Source: Desulfobacterales bacterium (GTDB lineage: Bacteria; Desulfobacterota; Desulfobacteria; Desulfobacterales; Desulfosalsimonadaceae). From it: a stretch of 55,560 nt of DNA. Made by a program: the position numbers and the translations under genes. Location of the stretch: contig JAGXKN010000022.1 of the NCBI GenBank assembly GCA_018335195.1, positions 1 to 55,560 on the forward strand. The letters run 5' to 3'. Position 1 is the stretch's first letter. Each line of letters starts with the position of its first letter. Of the stretch, positions 27,523-37,453 are shown in pieces. Under the pieces are notes generated by a model. That model was given only the letters and a program-made list of their open reading frames with translations. It had not been told where the DNA came from and did no database searches.

Positions 27523-27786
27523 TTATTTATTTTTTTTTGCTTCTTCCGCGATTTCCACGATGGTGGCCACCTTGGACCGGGGTTGGGCTGTTACCAGTTT
27601 GTTGTACGCCTCGGCCGGAAGATTTTCCTTTAAATAGGCATCCACGTCAAAGATTTCCCACCAGCAGTCCATGATTTTCATGCACGGCAAATCCCCCTCT
27701 CCGCTGATCAGGCAGTAGCGGAACGGGATTAGGCTGCCCAGGCGCGGACACCGGAGTTCCATGTTATCTATATTCGGATCCGACAT
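27523..27786 (-). CDS. Conserved small cysteine-containing hypothetical protein
   Basis: An 87-residue protein. Four cysteines are spread over the first half: CPRLG (Cys13), RYCLIS (Cys25), LPCMKIMDCWW (Cys35 and Cys41). The second half is helical and lysine-rich. The spacing suggests a metal or redox site but no family name is recognised. It starts 3 bp after the trpB2 stop codon, so it is probably co-transcribed with it and with the MBL hydrolase downstream. Confidence 0.7.
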   Translation of the reverse strand: MSDPNIDNMELRCPRLGSLIPFRYCLISGEGDLPCMKIMDCWWEIFDVDAYLKENLPAEAYNKLVTAQPRSKVATIVEIAEEAKKNK

Positions 27787-27789
27787 AAT

Positions 27790-29166
27790 TTATCTGCTTT
27801 TCAGGTGCTGCGGCTTGGGATAGTCCGCATATACTTTTTCCGAGCCGTGCAGGTCTTCCGGGGACAGCTCGATGTCCTTGATGTTGCCGGCAAGATAAGC
27901 CTCGTATGCGCCCAGATCCAGTTGCCCGTGGCCGCTCCAGTTAAACAGGATAACCTTTTCCTTTCCTTCTTCCCTGGCCTTCTGTGCTTCTGCAATGGTC
28001 AGGGCCAGGGCGTGAGTGGTCTCCGGTGCCGGGATGATGCCCTCGGTGCGCGCCACCAGGATGCCGGCCCTGTATGCATCGCTCTGGGTCACGGACCGGG
28101 CCTCGAAAAGGCCTTCATCCACCAACTGGCTCACCGTGGGCGCCATGCCGTGATAGCGGAGCCCCCCGGAGTGGAAGGGCGGCGGAACAAACGTGTGGCC
28201 CAGGCTGTACATGGGCAGCATCGGGGTGTACTTGGCCGTATCCCCGTGATCGTATACAAAGGGCGCCTGGGTCAAAGTCGGGCACCCGGCAGGCTCCACC
28301 GGAAGGATGTCGATCTGCCGGCCGTTGATCTTGTCCTGGGTGAACGGAAAGGCCAGCCCCGCGAAATTGCTTCCGCCGCCGGCACACCCGATAACTACGT
28401 CCGGGTAGTCGCCTACTTTTTCGAGTTGTTTTTTGGCCTCCAGGCCGATAATGGTCTGGTGAAGCATCACGTGGTTGAGCACGCTGCCAAGGGAATAGCG
28501 GGTTTGACCGGAATCGTCCGCAACTGCCGCCTCTATGGCTTCGCTGATGGCTATGCCAAGGGTGCCGGGTGTGTCCGGGTTTTGCTCGAGCGCGTCCCTG
28601 CCGGCCTTGGTTTCATTGCTGGGGCTGGGCACGCAGTTGGCGTCCCAGGTAGCCATCATGGTTTTCCGGTAGGGCTTCTGGTCAAAGCTGATGCGCACCA
28701 TAAATACCCGGCACTCGATCCCGTACTGGCAGCAGGCAAAGGCCAGGGCGCTGCCCCACTGGCCCGCCCCGGTTTCCGTGGTGATCTTTTTGATGCCGAA
28801 TGCCTTGTTGTAATAGGCCTGCGGAACCGCGGTGTTGGGCTTGTGACTGCCCGGCGGACTTACCGATTCGTTTTTGAAATAGATTTTCGCAGGGGTGCCC
28901 AGGACCTTTTCCAGGTTGTAGGCCCGCACCAGCGGGGTGGGGTGCCAGATGGACAGCACGTCGAGGACTTCGTCGGGAATATCGATCCAACGCTCGGTGC
29001 TGACTTCCTGCTCAATTAAGTTCATGGGAAATACCGGGGCGAGCTGATCCGGTGAAATCGGCTTGCCGTCCGGGCCAAGCGGGGGGTTGATCTTGATGTC
29101 GGCCAGTATATTATACCATTGTCTGGGGATTTCCTCCGGTTTCAGGAAGATCTGTCTGTTTCGCAT
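27790..29166 (-). CDS. trpB: Tryptophan synthase beta-like enzyme (TrpB2)
   Basis: A PLP enzyme of the TrpB2 branch, longer (458 residues) than TrpB1. The PLP lysine is in [12 protein letters not shown] (Lys109), and the phosphate-binding loop is [11 protein letters not shown]. TrpB2 proteins often occur without a TrpA partner and are proposed to act as indole-salvage or serine-deaminating enzymes; no trpA is nearby here. It heads a small operon with a Cys-containing protein and an MBL hydrolase. Confidence 0.93.
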   Translation of the reverse strand: MRNRQIFLKPEEIPRQWYNILADIKINPPLGPDGKPISPDQLAPVFPMNLIEQEVSTERWIDIPDEVLDVLSIWHPTPLVRAYNLEKVLGTPAKIYFKNESVSPPGSHKPNTAVPQAYYNKAFGIKKITTETGAGQWGSALAFACCQYGIECRVFMVRISFDQKPYRKTMMATWDANCVPSPSNETKAGRDALEQNPDTPGTLGIAISEAIEAAVADDSGQTRYSLGSVLNHVMLHQTIIGLEAKKQLEKVGDYPDVVIGCAGGGSNFAGLAFPFTQDKINGRQIDILPVEPAGCPTLTQAPFVYDHGDTAKYTPMLPMYSLGHTFVPPPFHSGGLRYHGMAPTVSQLVDEGLFEARSVTQSDAYRAGILVARTEGIIPAPETTHALALTIAEAQKAREEGKEKVILFNWSGHGQLDLGAYEAYLAGNIKDIELSPEDLHGSEKVYADYPKPQHLKSR

Positions 29167-29213
29167 CAGGCGCTCCTTTTTCGGTTAAACGTACAAAACC
29201 CGCTTTCAATGTT

Positions 29214-29367
29214 GATGGCTTCTTAAAAAGTCCAATATCTGCGTTGCGCTGCATCCCTGCGGAATTTCACGTACGATAAAGTACGCTGCATTCCTCGGGA
29301 TTTGCGCGCCTTGATCTTGAACTTTTTACTTTGCCATCCCAAAATTGTCTTTTTACGGGACTGTCAA
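29214..29367. repeat. Palindromic MITE-like repeat (family M), copy 2
   Basis: GATGGCTTCTTAAAAAGTCC at the left and ACTTTTTACTTTGCCATC at the right bound a 125-bp palindromic core (29214-29338). The conserved tail GTCTTTTTACGGGACTGTCA ends at about 29367. The core differs from copy 3 at only about seven positions. Confidence 0.9.
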
Positions 29368-29379
29368 TTCCTGGAATCG

Positions 29380-29823
29380 CTAATCATCCCCGGATACGTT
29401 TTCGGTTTCCGGCTCCCGGCTGCCGTATTGCTGCCGGATATTGTCGAGAATGCCGTTGATAAAGGCACCGGATTTTTCCGTACCGTATTTTTTGCCGATA
29501 TCAATGGCCTCGTTAATGGCCACCCTGGCGGGGACCTTGTTGCAGAAAAGCATCTCGTAGACGGCAATCCGAATGATGTTGCGGTCCACGTAATCCATGC
29601 GCGCCAGCTTCCAGTTGCTGGATACCGCGGCCAGACGGCCGTCAATTTCAGCCCTGCAGGCGGCCACGCCCTTGACCAGCTCGAGTCCGAACGGCTGTAC
29701 CCTTTCCGACGGCTTCAATAGAGAGCAGAGCTCTTCGATCAGCGCGTCTGCGTCATCGTCGAGCACGTCCATGCAGAAAAGGACCTGCAGTGCCATTTCT
29801 CTTGATTTGCGGCGAATACTCAT
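29380..29823 (-). CDS. nusB: Transcription antitermination protein NusB
   Basis: An all-helical factor for rRNA transcription antitermination. The N-terminus MSIRRKSREMALQVLFCMD and the C-terminal GAFINGILDNI match NusB. I take the ATG at 29823; a GTG two codons upstream is also in frame. As in many Desulfobacterota it closes the riboflavin cluster, 14 bp after ribH. Confidence 0.95.
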   Translation of the reverse strand: MSIRRKSREMALQVLFCMDVLDDDADALIEELCSLLKPSERVQPFGLELVKGVAACRAEIDGRLAAVSSNWKLARMDYVDRNIIRIAVYEMLFCNKVPARVAINEAIDIGKKYGTEKSGAFINGILDNIRQQYGSREPETENVSGDD

Positions 29824-29837
29824 TGACACCGATGTCG

Positions 29838-30305
29838 TTAATGGATCAGATCGAACAGATTCGCCATTTCCACGGCTGAAATCGCGGCATCCCAGCCCTT
29901 GTTGCCCGCCTTGGTTCCGGCCCGTTCAATCGCCTGTTCAATGGTGTCTGCGGTGATCACCCCGAAAATGACCGGCACGCCGGTATCCATGCCGGCTGCG
30001 GCAATTCCCTTGGAGACCTCGGCGCTGACGTATTCGAAATGGGGAGTGGATCCCCGGATGACCGCCCCCAGGCAGATTACGGCGTGGTGTTTTTCCTGCA
30101 GGGCAAGCTTTTTGGCAACCAGGGGGATCTCGAAGGATCCGGGCACCTTGATCACCTCGATATCCGCATCCTTTGCCCCGCTGCGCAGCAGGGCATCCAG
30201 GGCGCCGGAAAGGAGCTTTTCTGATATAAAATCGTTGAAACGGCTGACCACAATGGCAAACCGCTTGCCCTCGGCAATCAGGTTGGCTTCAATGATTTCA
30301 GGCAT
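29838..30305 (-). CDS. ribH: 6,7-dimethyl-8-ribityllumazine synthase
   Basis: Condenses the RibBA product with the pyrimidine from RibD in riboflavin synthesis. A 155-residue subunit of the icosahedral enzyme with [18 protein letters not shown] and [14 protein letters not shown] motifs, including the conserved His. The ATG at 30305 has GGAAGAAGG upstream and overlaps the ribBA stop codon by 8 bases. Confidence 0.96.
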   Translation of the reverse strand: MPEIIEANLIAEGKRFAIVVSRFNDFISEKLLSGALDALLRSGAKDADIEVIKVPGSFEIPLVAKKLALQEKHHAVICLGAVIRGSTPHFEYVSAEVSKGIAAAGMDTGVPVIFGVITADTIEQAIERAGTKAGNKGWDAAISAVEMANLFDLIH

Positions 30306-31545
30306 GGGCCTTCTTCCCTTTTGTTTTGGATTTTTCTTTCGGATCAATGCTCAGGTAGTGTCCCATCTTGAGCTGTTTGCATTCCAGGTAGCACCGGTTG
30401 TAATCGTTGGGCTCGGTCCGGATGGGGACCTGATCGGTCACGCTCAGGCCGTAGCCCTCCAGCCCGACGATTTTCTTGGGGTTGTTGGTGATCAGGCGCA
30501 TTTTCCGAACGCCGAGATCCGCCAGGACCTGGGCGCCGATGCCGTAATCGCGCAGATCGGCTTTAAATCCCAGCTTTTCGTTGGCCTCCACCGTATCGTA
30601 GCCTTCATCCTGAAGCACATAGGCCTTGAGCTTGTTTACAAGGCCGATGCCGCGCCCCTCCTGGCGAACATAGAGCAGCACCCCGTTGCCCTCCTCCGCC
30701 ATCATCATCATGGCCTTGCGAAGTTGCTCGCCGCAATCGCAGCGCTGGGAGCCGAAGATATCCCCGGTGAGGCATTCCGAGTGAACCCGCACAAGCAGCG
30801 GCCTCTCGGGGTCAATTTCTCCCTTGACCAGGGCAATGTGCTGGAAGTCGTCCACGTCGTTTTCATAAACCATGACCTTGAAATCGCCGGCAAAAGACGT
30901 GGGGATGGTGGTTTCCACGACCTTGCGCACAAAGGATTCGGTGCGCATGCGGTATTCGATCAAATCGGCGATGGTGCATATGCCGATGCCGTGTTTTTCG
31001 CTGAACTCTTCCAGGGAAGGCATGCGGGCCATGGTGCCGTCATCATCCATGATTTCGCAGATGACACCGGCCGGCTTCTTGCCTGCAAGCCGGGCCAAAT
31101 CCATGGAACCTTCGGTCTGGCCGGTACGAACAATTACACCGCCCCGCCGGGCCCGCAGGGGGAAAACGTGGCCGGGCATAACCAGGTCATCGGCGGTGGC
31201 GCCATCGGCAATTGCAGTTTGAATGGTGGTTGCCCGGTCTGCAGCGGAAATGCCGGTTGTCACCCCGTGCTTGGCCTCGATGGAAACCGTGAAGCCGGTT
31301 TCAAATGGCGAGGTGTTGTGCCGGACCATCATTGGAAGTTCCAGATTCTCGACAATTTCCGGAGTCAGGGAAAGGCAGATCAGCCCCCGGCCGTATTTGG
31401 CCATAAAATTAATCGCTTCCGGGGTGACCGCCTCGGCAGCCATGGTGAGGTCTCCCTCGTTTTCCCGGTCCTCGTCGTCGACCAGGATCACCATCCGGCC
31501 CTCCCGGATTTCATGGATGGCCTCTTCAATTGTTAAATGTCCCAT
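30298..31545 (-). CDS. ribBA: Bifunctional DHBP synthase / GTP cyclohydrolase II
   Basis: Supplies both precursors of riboflavin. The N-terminal 3,4-dihydroxy-2-butanone-4-phosphate synthase domain has [11 protein letters not shown] and [11 protein letters not shown]. The C-terminal GTP cyclohydrolase II has the zinc site [15 protein letters not shown] and QEGRGIGL. The GGAG upstream supports the ATG at 31545, giving 415 residues. Both domains look intact. Confidence 0.96.
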   Translation of the reverse strand: MGHLTIEEAIHEIREGRMVILVDDEDRENEGDLTMAAEAVTPEAINFMAKYGRGLICLSLTPEIVENLELPMMVRHNTSPFETGFTVSIEAKHGVTTGISAADRATTIQTAIADGATADDLVMPGHVFPLRARRGGVIVRTGQTEGSMDLARLAGKKPAGVICEIMDDDGTMARMPSLEEFSEKHGIGICTIADLIEYRMRTESFVRKVVETTIPTSFAGDFKVMVYENDVDDFQHIALVKGEIDPERPLLVRVHSECLTGDIFGSQRCDCGEQLRKAMMMMAEEGNGVLLYVRQEGRGIGLVNKLKAYVLQDEGYDTVEANEKLGFKADLRDYGIGAQVLADLGVRKMRLITNNPKKIVGLEGYGLSVTDQVPIRTEPNDYNRCYLECKQLKMGHYLSIDPKEKSKTKGKKAHA

Positions 31546-31667
31546 TATTATTGCTCCGTTCACTCCCGGCGCACGAAACCGGCCATGCGGGTTTATATCT
31601 AGTTTCGTGCCCTGTATTTGATTGTAAATTCGAAATTCGGATTTTGCGGGGAAAAATTTTTCCGATT

Positions 31668-32321
31668 TTACAGAAACCCGGCTTTTGCCAGAAACTCCTT
31701 GTCAATGCCACCCGGTTCCGAATTGTCGGGATTTTCTCCCTTGACGAATTTTTCCACGTACTTTCCGATGAGATCGGTTTCAATATTGACCCGGTCTCCC
31801 GGGTTTTTCCGGCCGATGGTCGTGATTTCGGCTGTATGCGGAATCACGGCGATTTCAAACGCGTCCCGGCTGCAGGTGTTGATGGTCAGGCTGATCCCGT
31901 CAACCGCCACCGATCCCTTGGGAATCATGTACCGGCTCAGTTCCGGGGGCACCCGGAACCCGATGACAAGGCTGCCGCCCATATCCTTTTTGTAATGGAC
32001 GCGGGCCGTTCCGTCAATATGACCGGAAACGAGGTGACCGTCGAGCCGGTCTGACAGTCGCAGGGACCGTTCCAGGTTTACCCGGTCACCGGATCGCGCC
32101 TCTGCCAGTGTGCTGCGCGCAACGGTTTCCCCGGAAACGTCGACTTCAAAGCGATCTCCCGAGATTTCCACAGCGGTCAGGCACGCGCCGTTGACAGCAA
32201 TGCTGTCTCCGATCCGCGATCCGCTCAGGTCAAATCCGGACCGGATCGCCAAGCGCCGCCCGGCACCGGCCGGCCGGATATCTGCAATGGTTCCCAGGCT
32301 TTCGATAATGCCGGTAAACAT
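31668..32321 (-). CDS. ribE: Riboflavin synthase alpha subunit
   Basis: Dismutates two lumazine molecules to riboflavin. The 217-residue protein has the two tandem barrel repeats, starting MFTGIIESLGT and with the second around GHLVSGHIDGTARV. The SIAVNGACLT and SVAVDGISLT signature pairs are present, one per repeat. It lies between ribD and ribBA. Confidence 0.96.
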   Translation of the reverse strand: MFTGIIESLGTIADIRPAGAGRRLAIRSGFDLSGSRIGDSIAVNGACLTAVEISGDRFEVDVSGETVARSTLAEARSGDRVNLERSLRLSDRLDGHLVSGHIDGTARVHYKKDMGGSLVIGFRVPPELSRYMIPKGSVAVDGISLTINTCSRDAFEIAVIPHTAEITTIGRKNPGDRVNIETDLIGKYVEKFVKGENPDNSEPGGIDKEFLAKAGFL

Positions 32322-32437
32322 TTTTGATCACACCATCATTAAAAAATATGTGTAAGAAACTAAACTTACAAAAAGACAGTGTAAATGGCAATCACGTTTT
32401 GCAAAATGCGGTCGGCTTTTATGTAAGCTTTTGAAAT

Positions 32438-33532
32438 TTATTTAATATAGCCTTCAACCAGGATGTCCTCGTCAAAATGGGAAATCCGGATGTCTGTCAC
32501 CGCCTTTGCCCCGGCCATGGCCCGTGGCCCGGGGCCGCTGCAGATCGGGATGCCCTCGCCGCCCAGGATTTTGGGCGCATAAAAAAAACAGATTTTATCC
32601 ACCAGCCGTGCCGACAGGAAGGCGCCGGAAACCCGGCTGCCGCCTTCCACCAAAAGACCGGTGATGCCCATGTCGCCCAGCTTTTCCACCAGGGTTGCCA
32701 GGTCCACGCCGCCGTCCCCGGCCGGCAGGTGTAGCACGCGAGCACCCATTTGCCGAAGGCGTGCGGTTTTCTCCGGGTCCGCCTGTTCGCCGGCGGCGAT
32801 AATGGTCTCCGCGCAAGAGGCCTGCCGGAGCAGACGGGCATCATCAGGGATGGAAAGCCGCGTGTCAAGTATTATCCGGATCGGGTCCCGACCGGTTTTG
32901 TCTTCCAGGCGCGCGGTCAGGCTGGGGTCATCGGTCCGGACCGTCTGTATGCCCACCAGGATGGCATCCAACCAGTGCCGCAATTGGTGCACGTGCTTTC
33001 TGGCGGCTTCTCCGGTAACCCACCTGGAATCCCCGCTGCAGGTGGCAATCTTGCCGTCAAGGGTGGCTGCGCATTTCAACACCACAAAAGGGCGGCGGGT
33101 GGCTGTGTACTTGATGAAGCACTCGTTCAAACGTTTTGCCCGGGCCTCGCAGATGCCGATTTCCACGTCCACCCCGTTTTCAGCCAGGTATGCGGCACCG
33201 CCGCCGGCGACATCGGGATTCGGGTCGGCCATGGCGCAAACCACCCGGGTGATTCCGGCCGCCAGGATCGCTTCGGTGCACGGCGGGGTCCGGCCGTGGT
33301 GGTTGCAGGGCTCAAGCGTGACATACATGGTCGCCCCCCGGGCCTGGCCGCCGGCATCGGCAATGGCGTTAACCTCTGCGTGGGCGCCGCCCGCCTCCTG
33401 GTGCCAGCCCTGCCCCGCGATCTGACCGTGTTTTACGATCGCCGCGCCGACCATGGGATTCGGGGAGGTATACCCGCGTCCTTTTTCCGCCAGCTCCAGG
33501 GCGATTGTCATGTAATCCGTATCGGTAGACAT
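32438..33532 (-). CDS. ribD: Bifunctional riboflavin deaminase/reductase RibD
   Basis: Deaminates and then reduces the GTP-derived pyrimidine. The N-terminal zinc deaminase shows GAHAEVNAI and PCNHHGRTPPC. The C-terminal reductase carries LLVEGGSRVSGAFL. The 364-residue length is normal and the TSPNPMVGA start fits the family. No Shine-Dalgarno is visible before the ATG at 33532; the codon directly abuts TTAAG repeats. No FMN riboswitch is recognisable upstream. Confidence 0.95.
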   Translation of the reverse strand: MSTDTDYMTIALELAEKGRGYTSPNPMVGAAIVKHGQIAGQGWHQEAGGAHAEVNAIADAGGQARGATMYVTLEPCNHHGRTPPCTEAILAAGITRVVCAMADPNPDVAGGGAAYLAENGVDVEIGICEARAKRLNECFIKYTATRRPFVVLKCAATLDGKIATCSGDSRWVTGEAARKHVHQLRHWLDAILVGIQTVRTDDPSLTARLEDKTGRDPIRIILDTRLSIPDDARLLRQASCAETIIAAGEQADPEKTARLRQMGARVLHLPAGDGGVDLATLVEKLGDMGITGLLVEGGSRVSGAFLSARLVDKICFFYAPKILGGEGIPICSGPGPRAMAGAKAVTDIRISHFDEDILVEGYIK

Positions 33533-33566
33533 TTAAGTGGTTAAGTTTTAAGTGGTTAAGTGATTA
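33533..33566. repeat. TTAAGTGG tandem tail
   Basis: TTAAGTGGTTAAGTTTTAAG and TGGTTAAGTGATTAAG are repeated directly upstream of ribD (plus-strand orientation). They match the TTAAG module of family A. Confidence 0.6.
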
Positions 33567-33579
33567 AGAAGCATCGGTT

Positions 33580-33638
33580 GTAGGGGCGGACCTGTGTGTC
33601 CGCCCGGGGAAAAGGCGAACACACAGGTTCGCCCCTAC
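33580..33638. repeat. GTAGGGGCG-type palindromic repeat (family C), copy 3
   Basis: The complete unit: GTAGGGGCG at the left, CGCCCCTAC at the right, with two inner hairpins GGGCGGAC/GTCCGCCC and GGCGAAC/GTTCGCC. This two-hairpin, mirror-like layout is what REP-type elements look like. Confidence 0.85.
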
Positions 33639-33798
33639 GTATATACCGTATGGCAATGTCTGCATTGTTCTGCAAAAATCAATGATTCGAATTTATCCGA
33701 GTTCTTCGTGATTCCATTTAATGTATTTTCAAAAAAGAAAGGTTCCGCGATAATGACTGCGGAACCATATTTCAGTTTTCAATAACAGCGGGGGACGT
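33639..33798. other. Spacer between nrdR and ribD
   Basis: A near-palindrome GGTTCCGCGATAATGACTGC GGAACC lies at about 33750-33773 downstream of nrdR (minus strand) and could form a terminator hairpin (GGTTCCGC/GCGGAACC arms). I see no gene. Confidence 0.4.
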
Positions 33799-34254
33799 TT
33801 ACCGGTGGTCCAGCAGGGTTCTGAGCTCGGTGACAAAGTCGTGGACGTCCTTGAAATCGCGGTACACCGAGGCAAACCGGACATAGGCCACCTTGTCGAG
33901 CTCGTGGAGTTTGGCCATGATCTTTTCGCCGAGGACCCGGGAGGGGATCTCCTTTTCCTCGGATTCCCGGAGATCTCTTTCGAGTTCCTCGATAAAGGTT
34001 TCAATGATGTTCATGCTGATTTCGCGTTTTTCGCAGGCCTTTTTGAGACCGGAGCGGACCTTGTCCCGGCTGAAAACCTCCCGTCGCTTGTCTTTTTTGA
34101 TGATCATCAGCGGCATTTCCTCCACGATTTCATAGGTGGTAAACCGCCGGGCGCAGTCAATGCACTCCCGTCGCCGGCGGATGGCGTTGCCTTCCTTGCT
34201 CAGCCGGGAATCAATGACCTTGTTGTTGTTTTCTCCGCAAAACGGGCATTTCAT
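33799..34254 (-). CDS. nrdR: Transcriptional repressor NrdR
   Basis: A regulator of ribonucleotide reductase genes. The 151-residue protein has the N-terminal zinc ribbon (CPFC at Cys3/Cys6 and CIDC) and an ATP-cone domain beginning VIKKDKRRE-like ([16 protein letters not shown]). Its start overlaps the dCMP deaminase stop (ATGA). Its target nrd genes and NrdR boxes are not in the window. Confidence 0.96.
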   Translation of the reverse strand: MKCPFCGENNNKVIDSRLSKEGNAIRRRRECIDCARRFTTYEIVEEMPLMIIKKDKRREVFSRDKVRSGLKKACEKREISMNIIETFIEELERDLRESEEKEIPSRVLGEKIMAKLHELDKVAYVRFASVYRDFKDVHDFVTELRTLLDHR

Positions 34255-34718
34255 CCGGAACCTCCTTTGACCTCCCGCAGAATGATGCCGGCCTCATCGA
34301 GCAGAGACCGCGACAGTTGGTCGGCATAGCCTTCCTGGTAACAGATTTCCGAAATACCGGCATTGATGAGCATCTTGGTGCAGATTGCACACGGCAGGTT
34401 CGTACAGTAGAGGAGGGCGCCGCGTATGGGCACGCCGTGGTATGCCGCCTGAATGATGGCGTTTTGTTCCGCGTGAATGCCCCTGCACAACTCGTGGCGC
34501 TGGCCGGATTCAACGTTCATGGATTCGCGCAGGCACCCGACTTCTGCACAATGGCGGATTCCGGCGGGTGCGCCGTTGTATCCGGTGGCCAGAATGCGGT
34601 GCTCCTTGACGATGACCGCGCCGACCGCACGCCGCAGGCAGGTGGAACGTTTGGATACCAGGTTGGCGATATCCATGAAGTAAGCGTCCCACGATGGCCG
34701 CTGACCGGTTCGGGTCAT
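34251..34718 (-). CDS. Deoxycytidylate (dCMP) deaminase
   Basis: Zinc deaminase converting dCMP to dUMP for thymidylate synthesis. The HAEQNAI and PCAICTK motifs hold the catalytic glutamate and zinc ligands; an additional Cys/His set ([11 protein letters not shown]) is typical of ComEB-like enzymes. A 155-residue protein, translationally coupled to nrdR, a sensible pairing in dNTP supply. Confidence 0.93.
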   Translation of the reverse strand: MTRTGQRPSWDAYFMDIANLVSKRSTCLRRAVGAVIVKEHRILATGYNGAPAGIRHCAEVGCLRESMNVESGQRHELCRGIHAEQNAIIQAAYHGVPIRGALLYCTNLPCAICTKMLINAGISEICYQEGYADQLSRSLLDEAGIILREVKGGSG

Positions 34719-34792
34719 GGTGTCTAATGCCCTTTCATGGCAAAGCGCCCGCCTGGCAATGAATCAGCGCCCGAAGGGATAAAGGCGGGCGG

Positions 34793-36088
34793 CTATGCGG
34801 TTGCATCATACAGCGGGAATCCGGAGCACAAGGTTTCCACCTGTTTTCGGATTTGATCGATCCGGTCCGCATCATCGGGGTGCTTTAATACATCCGCGAT
34901 ATACCCGCCGATTTCCTTGATTTCTGCTTCTTTCATCCCCCGGGTGGTCACCGCCGGCGTACCGATCCGGATGCCGCTGGTCACAAACGGGCTTTCCGTA
35001 TCAAAAGGGACAGCATTTTTGTTGACCGTAATACCGGCCATACCCAGCACTTCCTCGGCCTTTTTTCCGGTAATGTCCAGGTTGCGCAGATCGGCAAGCA
35101 TCATGTGGTTGTCTGTGCCCCCGGAGATCAGTTCAATGCCGTTTTCCTGCAGTGCCCCGGCCAGGGTCCGCGCATTGTGGACCACCCTTGCCTGGTAGTC
35201 CTTGAATGACTGGGACTTGGCCATTTTGAAAGCCACTGCCTTGGCCGCGATCACGTGCATCAGGGGGCCGCCCTGGATGCCCGGGAAAATTTCCTTGTTG
35301 AGCTTCTTGTCAAGGTTGGTCTTGGCCAGAATCAATCCGCCCCGGGGGCCGCGCAGGGTCTTGTGCGTGGTTGAAGTAACGGCATCTGCGTGGGGTACGG
35401 GGGAAGGATGCTCGCCTGCGGCGATAAGCCCGGCGATATGAGCCATATCCACCATGAAATAGGCGCCCGCGGATTTTGCGATTTCGGAAAACCTTTTAAA
35501 GTCAATGATCCGCGAATACGCGCTGGCCCCTGCGATAATCATTTTCGGCCGGTGCTTTTCGGCAAGCGCGGCCACCTGGTCGTAGTCGATTCGGCCGGTG
35601 TTTTTGTCCACGCCGTAGTGCACGAACTTGTAAAACCGCCCGGAAAAACTGGCTGCCGCGCCGTGGGTGAGGTGTCCGCCGTGGGCCAGGTCCATGGCCA
35701 GGATGGTATCCCCGATTTCCAGCAGCGCAAAAAAGACCGCCATGTTGGCCTGAGAGCCGGAATGCGGCTGCACGTTGGCATATTCGGCGCCAAAGAGCTC
35801 TTTTGCGCGTTCGATGGCCTTGGTTTCGGCAATATCGACGAACTCGCATCCGCCGTAATAGCGCTTGTCCGGATATCCTTCTGCATACTTGTTGGTCATC
35901 ACGCTTGCCTGGGCGGCCATGACCGCCGGGCTGACGATGTTTTCCGAGGCAATTAGCTCCAGGGTGTTTTTCTGCCGGTCGTATTCGTCTGAAACCGCCC
36001 CGGCGATATCCGGATCGATTTGTTCCAAGGCGCTCATCTTTAAAACCAGGTCGCTGGCTTTTGCGGTTTTATCCGTAATATCCGTCAA
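34793..36088 (-). CDS. glyA: Serine hydroxymethyltransferase
   Basis: PLP enzyme interconverting serine and glycine with transfer of a one-carbon unit to tetrahydrofolate. The PLP lysine lies in [14 protein letters not shown] (Lys243). GAGGAAA eight bases upstream supports a TTG start at 36088, which gives 431 residues with a short extension; the ATG 17 codons later has no ribosome binding site. It sits between rpiB and the dCMP deaminase gene. Confidence 0.95.
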   Translation of the reverse strand: MTDITDKTAKASDLVLKMSALEQIDPDIAGAVSDEYDRQKNTLELIASENIVSPAVMAAQASVMTNKYAEGYPDKRYYGGCEFVDIAETKAIERAKELFGAEYANVQPHSGSQANMAVFFALLEIGDTILAMDLAHGGHLTHGAAASFSGRFYKFVHYGVDKNTGRIDYDQVAALAEKHRPKMIIAGASAYSRIIDFKRFSEIAKSAGAYFMVDMAHIAGLIAAGEHPSPVPHADAVTSTTHKTLRGPRGGLILAKTNLDKKLNKEIFPGIQGGPLMHVIAAKAVAFKMAKSQSFKDYQARVVHNARTLAGALQENGIELISGGTDNHMMLADLRNLDITGKKAEEVLGMAGITVNKNAVPFDTESPFVTSGIRIGTPAVTTRGMKEAEIKEIGGYIADVLKHPDDADRIDQIRKQVETLCSGFPLYDATA

Positions 36089-36153
36089 TTGCTGTTTCCT
36101 CTCGTCTGGTGGTTGTCCGGCCGGGCTGCAGAAACCGTGCAGGAATGCGGGGC

Positions 36154-36588
36154 TTAGAATGCGCAGAATTTCTCCAGTCGCTGATGATGGCGTCCCCCTT
36201 CAAACGGGGTTTCCAGCCAGGTCCGCACGATTTCCCGGGCCAGTTCAGAACCGATTACCCGGCCGCCCATGATCAGGATATTGGCATCGTTGTGGCGCCG
36301 GCTCATGATGGCGGAAAACAGGTCGTTGCAGAGCGCCCCGCGTACCCCGGCAAACCGGTTGGCCACCATGGACATCCCGAGGCCGGTGCCGCAAATCAGA
36401 ATTGCCCGGTCGTATTCGCCCTTGTCAATGCTTCGGGCCACCCGGCTGCCGAAGTCCGGATAATCCACGGAAGCCTCGCTGTGGGTGCCGAAATCCGCGA
36501 CTTCGCATCCGAGCGTGTCCAAATACCCCTTGATGGTCTCCTTGAGTTCGTATCCTGCGTGATCGCATCCGAGGACAACTGGGCTCAT
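36154..36588 (-). CDS. rpiB: Ribose-5-phosphate isomerase B
   Basis: Pentose phosphate pathway isomerase of the RpiB/LacAB family. [10 protein letters not shown] at the N-terminus and the [19 protein letters not shown] active-site region are intact. I choose the ATG at 36588, giving 144 residues with family-like start [10 protein letters not shown]; a second ATG six codons upstream is possible. Confidence 0.94.
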   Translation of the reverse strand: MSPVVLGCDHAGYELKETIKGYLDTLGCEVADFGTHSEASVDYPDFGSRVARSIDKGEYDRAILICGTGLGMSMVANRFAGVRGALCNDLFSAIMSRRHNDANILIMGGRVIGSELAREIVRTWLETPFEGGRHHQRLEKFCAF

Positions 36589-36656
36589 GGTGTTTTCCCG
36601 TATCATCTGCCTGGTGTTGGATGGTGCCTGCTGTAAAAAGAATTCCTACAGCCGGA

Positions 36657-36893
36657 TTAGGCCCGGGTTTTTTTCTGGATATATTTGATGGCGTCTTCCA
36701 CGGTTCGAAGCTGTTCGGCGTCGTCATCCGGCACCTCGATGTCAAACTCCTCTTCCATGGTCATTATCATCTCCACGATGGCAAGGGAGTCCGCGCCCAG
36801 GTCGTCGATGAGCGAAGCCTTGGGGACCACGTCGCCCGGGTCAACCTCGAGTTTTTCCGCAATCAGCTTTTTGACTTTATCTTCAATGTTCAT
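36657..36893 (-). CDS. acpP: Acyl carrier protein
   Basis: A 78-residue acidic carrier for fatty acid synthesis. The phosphopantetheine site is Ser36 in [10 protein letters not shown]. It follows rpmF by 142 bp, without the plsX and fab genes that usually lie between and around them. Confidence 0.97.
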   Translation of the reverse strand: MNIEDKVKKLIAEKLEVDPGDVVPKASLIDDLGADSLAIVEMIMTMEEEFDIEVPDDDAEQLRTVEDAIKYIQKKTRA

Positions 36894-37035
36894 AAGTGCA
36901 ACTCCTCAGTGTCTATATGCAAATACCGCCGCCTTTTCCCGATTGAATCCCGTAGGTGTCTTGTCTGCGCATTCCGGAGGCATGTTGAAAGCGGCCATGA
37001 TGCGGATGGACGCACGAAATGCGCGGGCGTGAAAA

Positions 37036-37215
37036 CTATTCTTCCACGTTCATGACGCTGCGGCCCCGGTAATGCCCGCATTCCGGGCATGCCCTGTGGG
37101 ACATGACGGTTTCGCCGCACTGGGTGCACCGGGTCAGTCCCGGTAAATCGGCTTTCTGGTGGGTCCGGCGCTTGTCCCGCTTGGATTTGGATACTTTGTG
37201 CTTGGGTACGGCCAT
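37036..37215 (-). CDS. rpmF: 50S ribosomal protein L32
   Basis: A 59-residue protein read directly from the minus strand. It starts MAVPKHKVSKSKRDKRRTHQ and has zinc-ribbon pairs CTQC and CPEC, ending VMNVEE. GGGAGAG precedes the ATG at 37215, and the stop is TAG. It is the promoter-proximal gene of the acpP-rpiB-glyA cluster. Confidence 0.97.
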   Translation of the reverse strand: MAVPKHKVSKSKRDKRRTHQKADLPGLTRCTQCGETVMSHRACPECGHYRGRSVMNVEE

Positions 37216-37294
37216 TTTGATTCTCTCCCAACTATTTGAAATTTATTTTAATTTTACGAAGCCAGCCAAAAAAGGTTATTACGTCTAGTATGTT

Positions 37295-37323
37295 AAAATC
37301 CTTATGTTGTCAAGGGATTTCAG
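37295..37323 (-). promoter_or_regulatory. Promoter of the rpmF cluster
   Basis: On the minus strand TTGACA (37318-37323) and TACTAG (37295-37300) are 17 bases apart, about 75 bases upstream of rpmF. It is divergent from the gltX promoter. Confidence 0.5.
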
Positions 37324-37343
37324 GGCGGCTTTTAAAAGCGTCC

Positions 37344-37372
37344 TTGATTTTACCGCGCGTGTCAGTTATAAT
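37344..37372 (+). promoter_or_regulatory. Promoter of gltX
   Basis: TTGATT (37344-37349) and a perfect TATAAT (37367-37372) are 17 bases apart, 82 bases before the gltX ATG. Confidence 0.65.
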
Positions 37373-37453
37373 GATCTATTTTTGAGTTCACATCGCAGAG
37401 CCTTGCAGGTAAAAAGCAAGGTTAAAATAACAGGAATATACAGGATAGTCAAA

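Noticed and set aside
27805-29019. 404-residue plus-strand open frame
   Set aside because: Antisense to the well-supported TrpB2 gene; no ribosome binding site or recognisable domain.
29899-31536. 545-residue plus-strand open frame
   Set aside because: It is antisense to ribH and ribBA, both clearly real, and its translation lacks family features; an artefact of high GC codon use.
33533-33798. FMN riboswitch before ribD
   Set aside because: I could not find the conserved RFN-element segments; the region holds only repeats and a hairpin.
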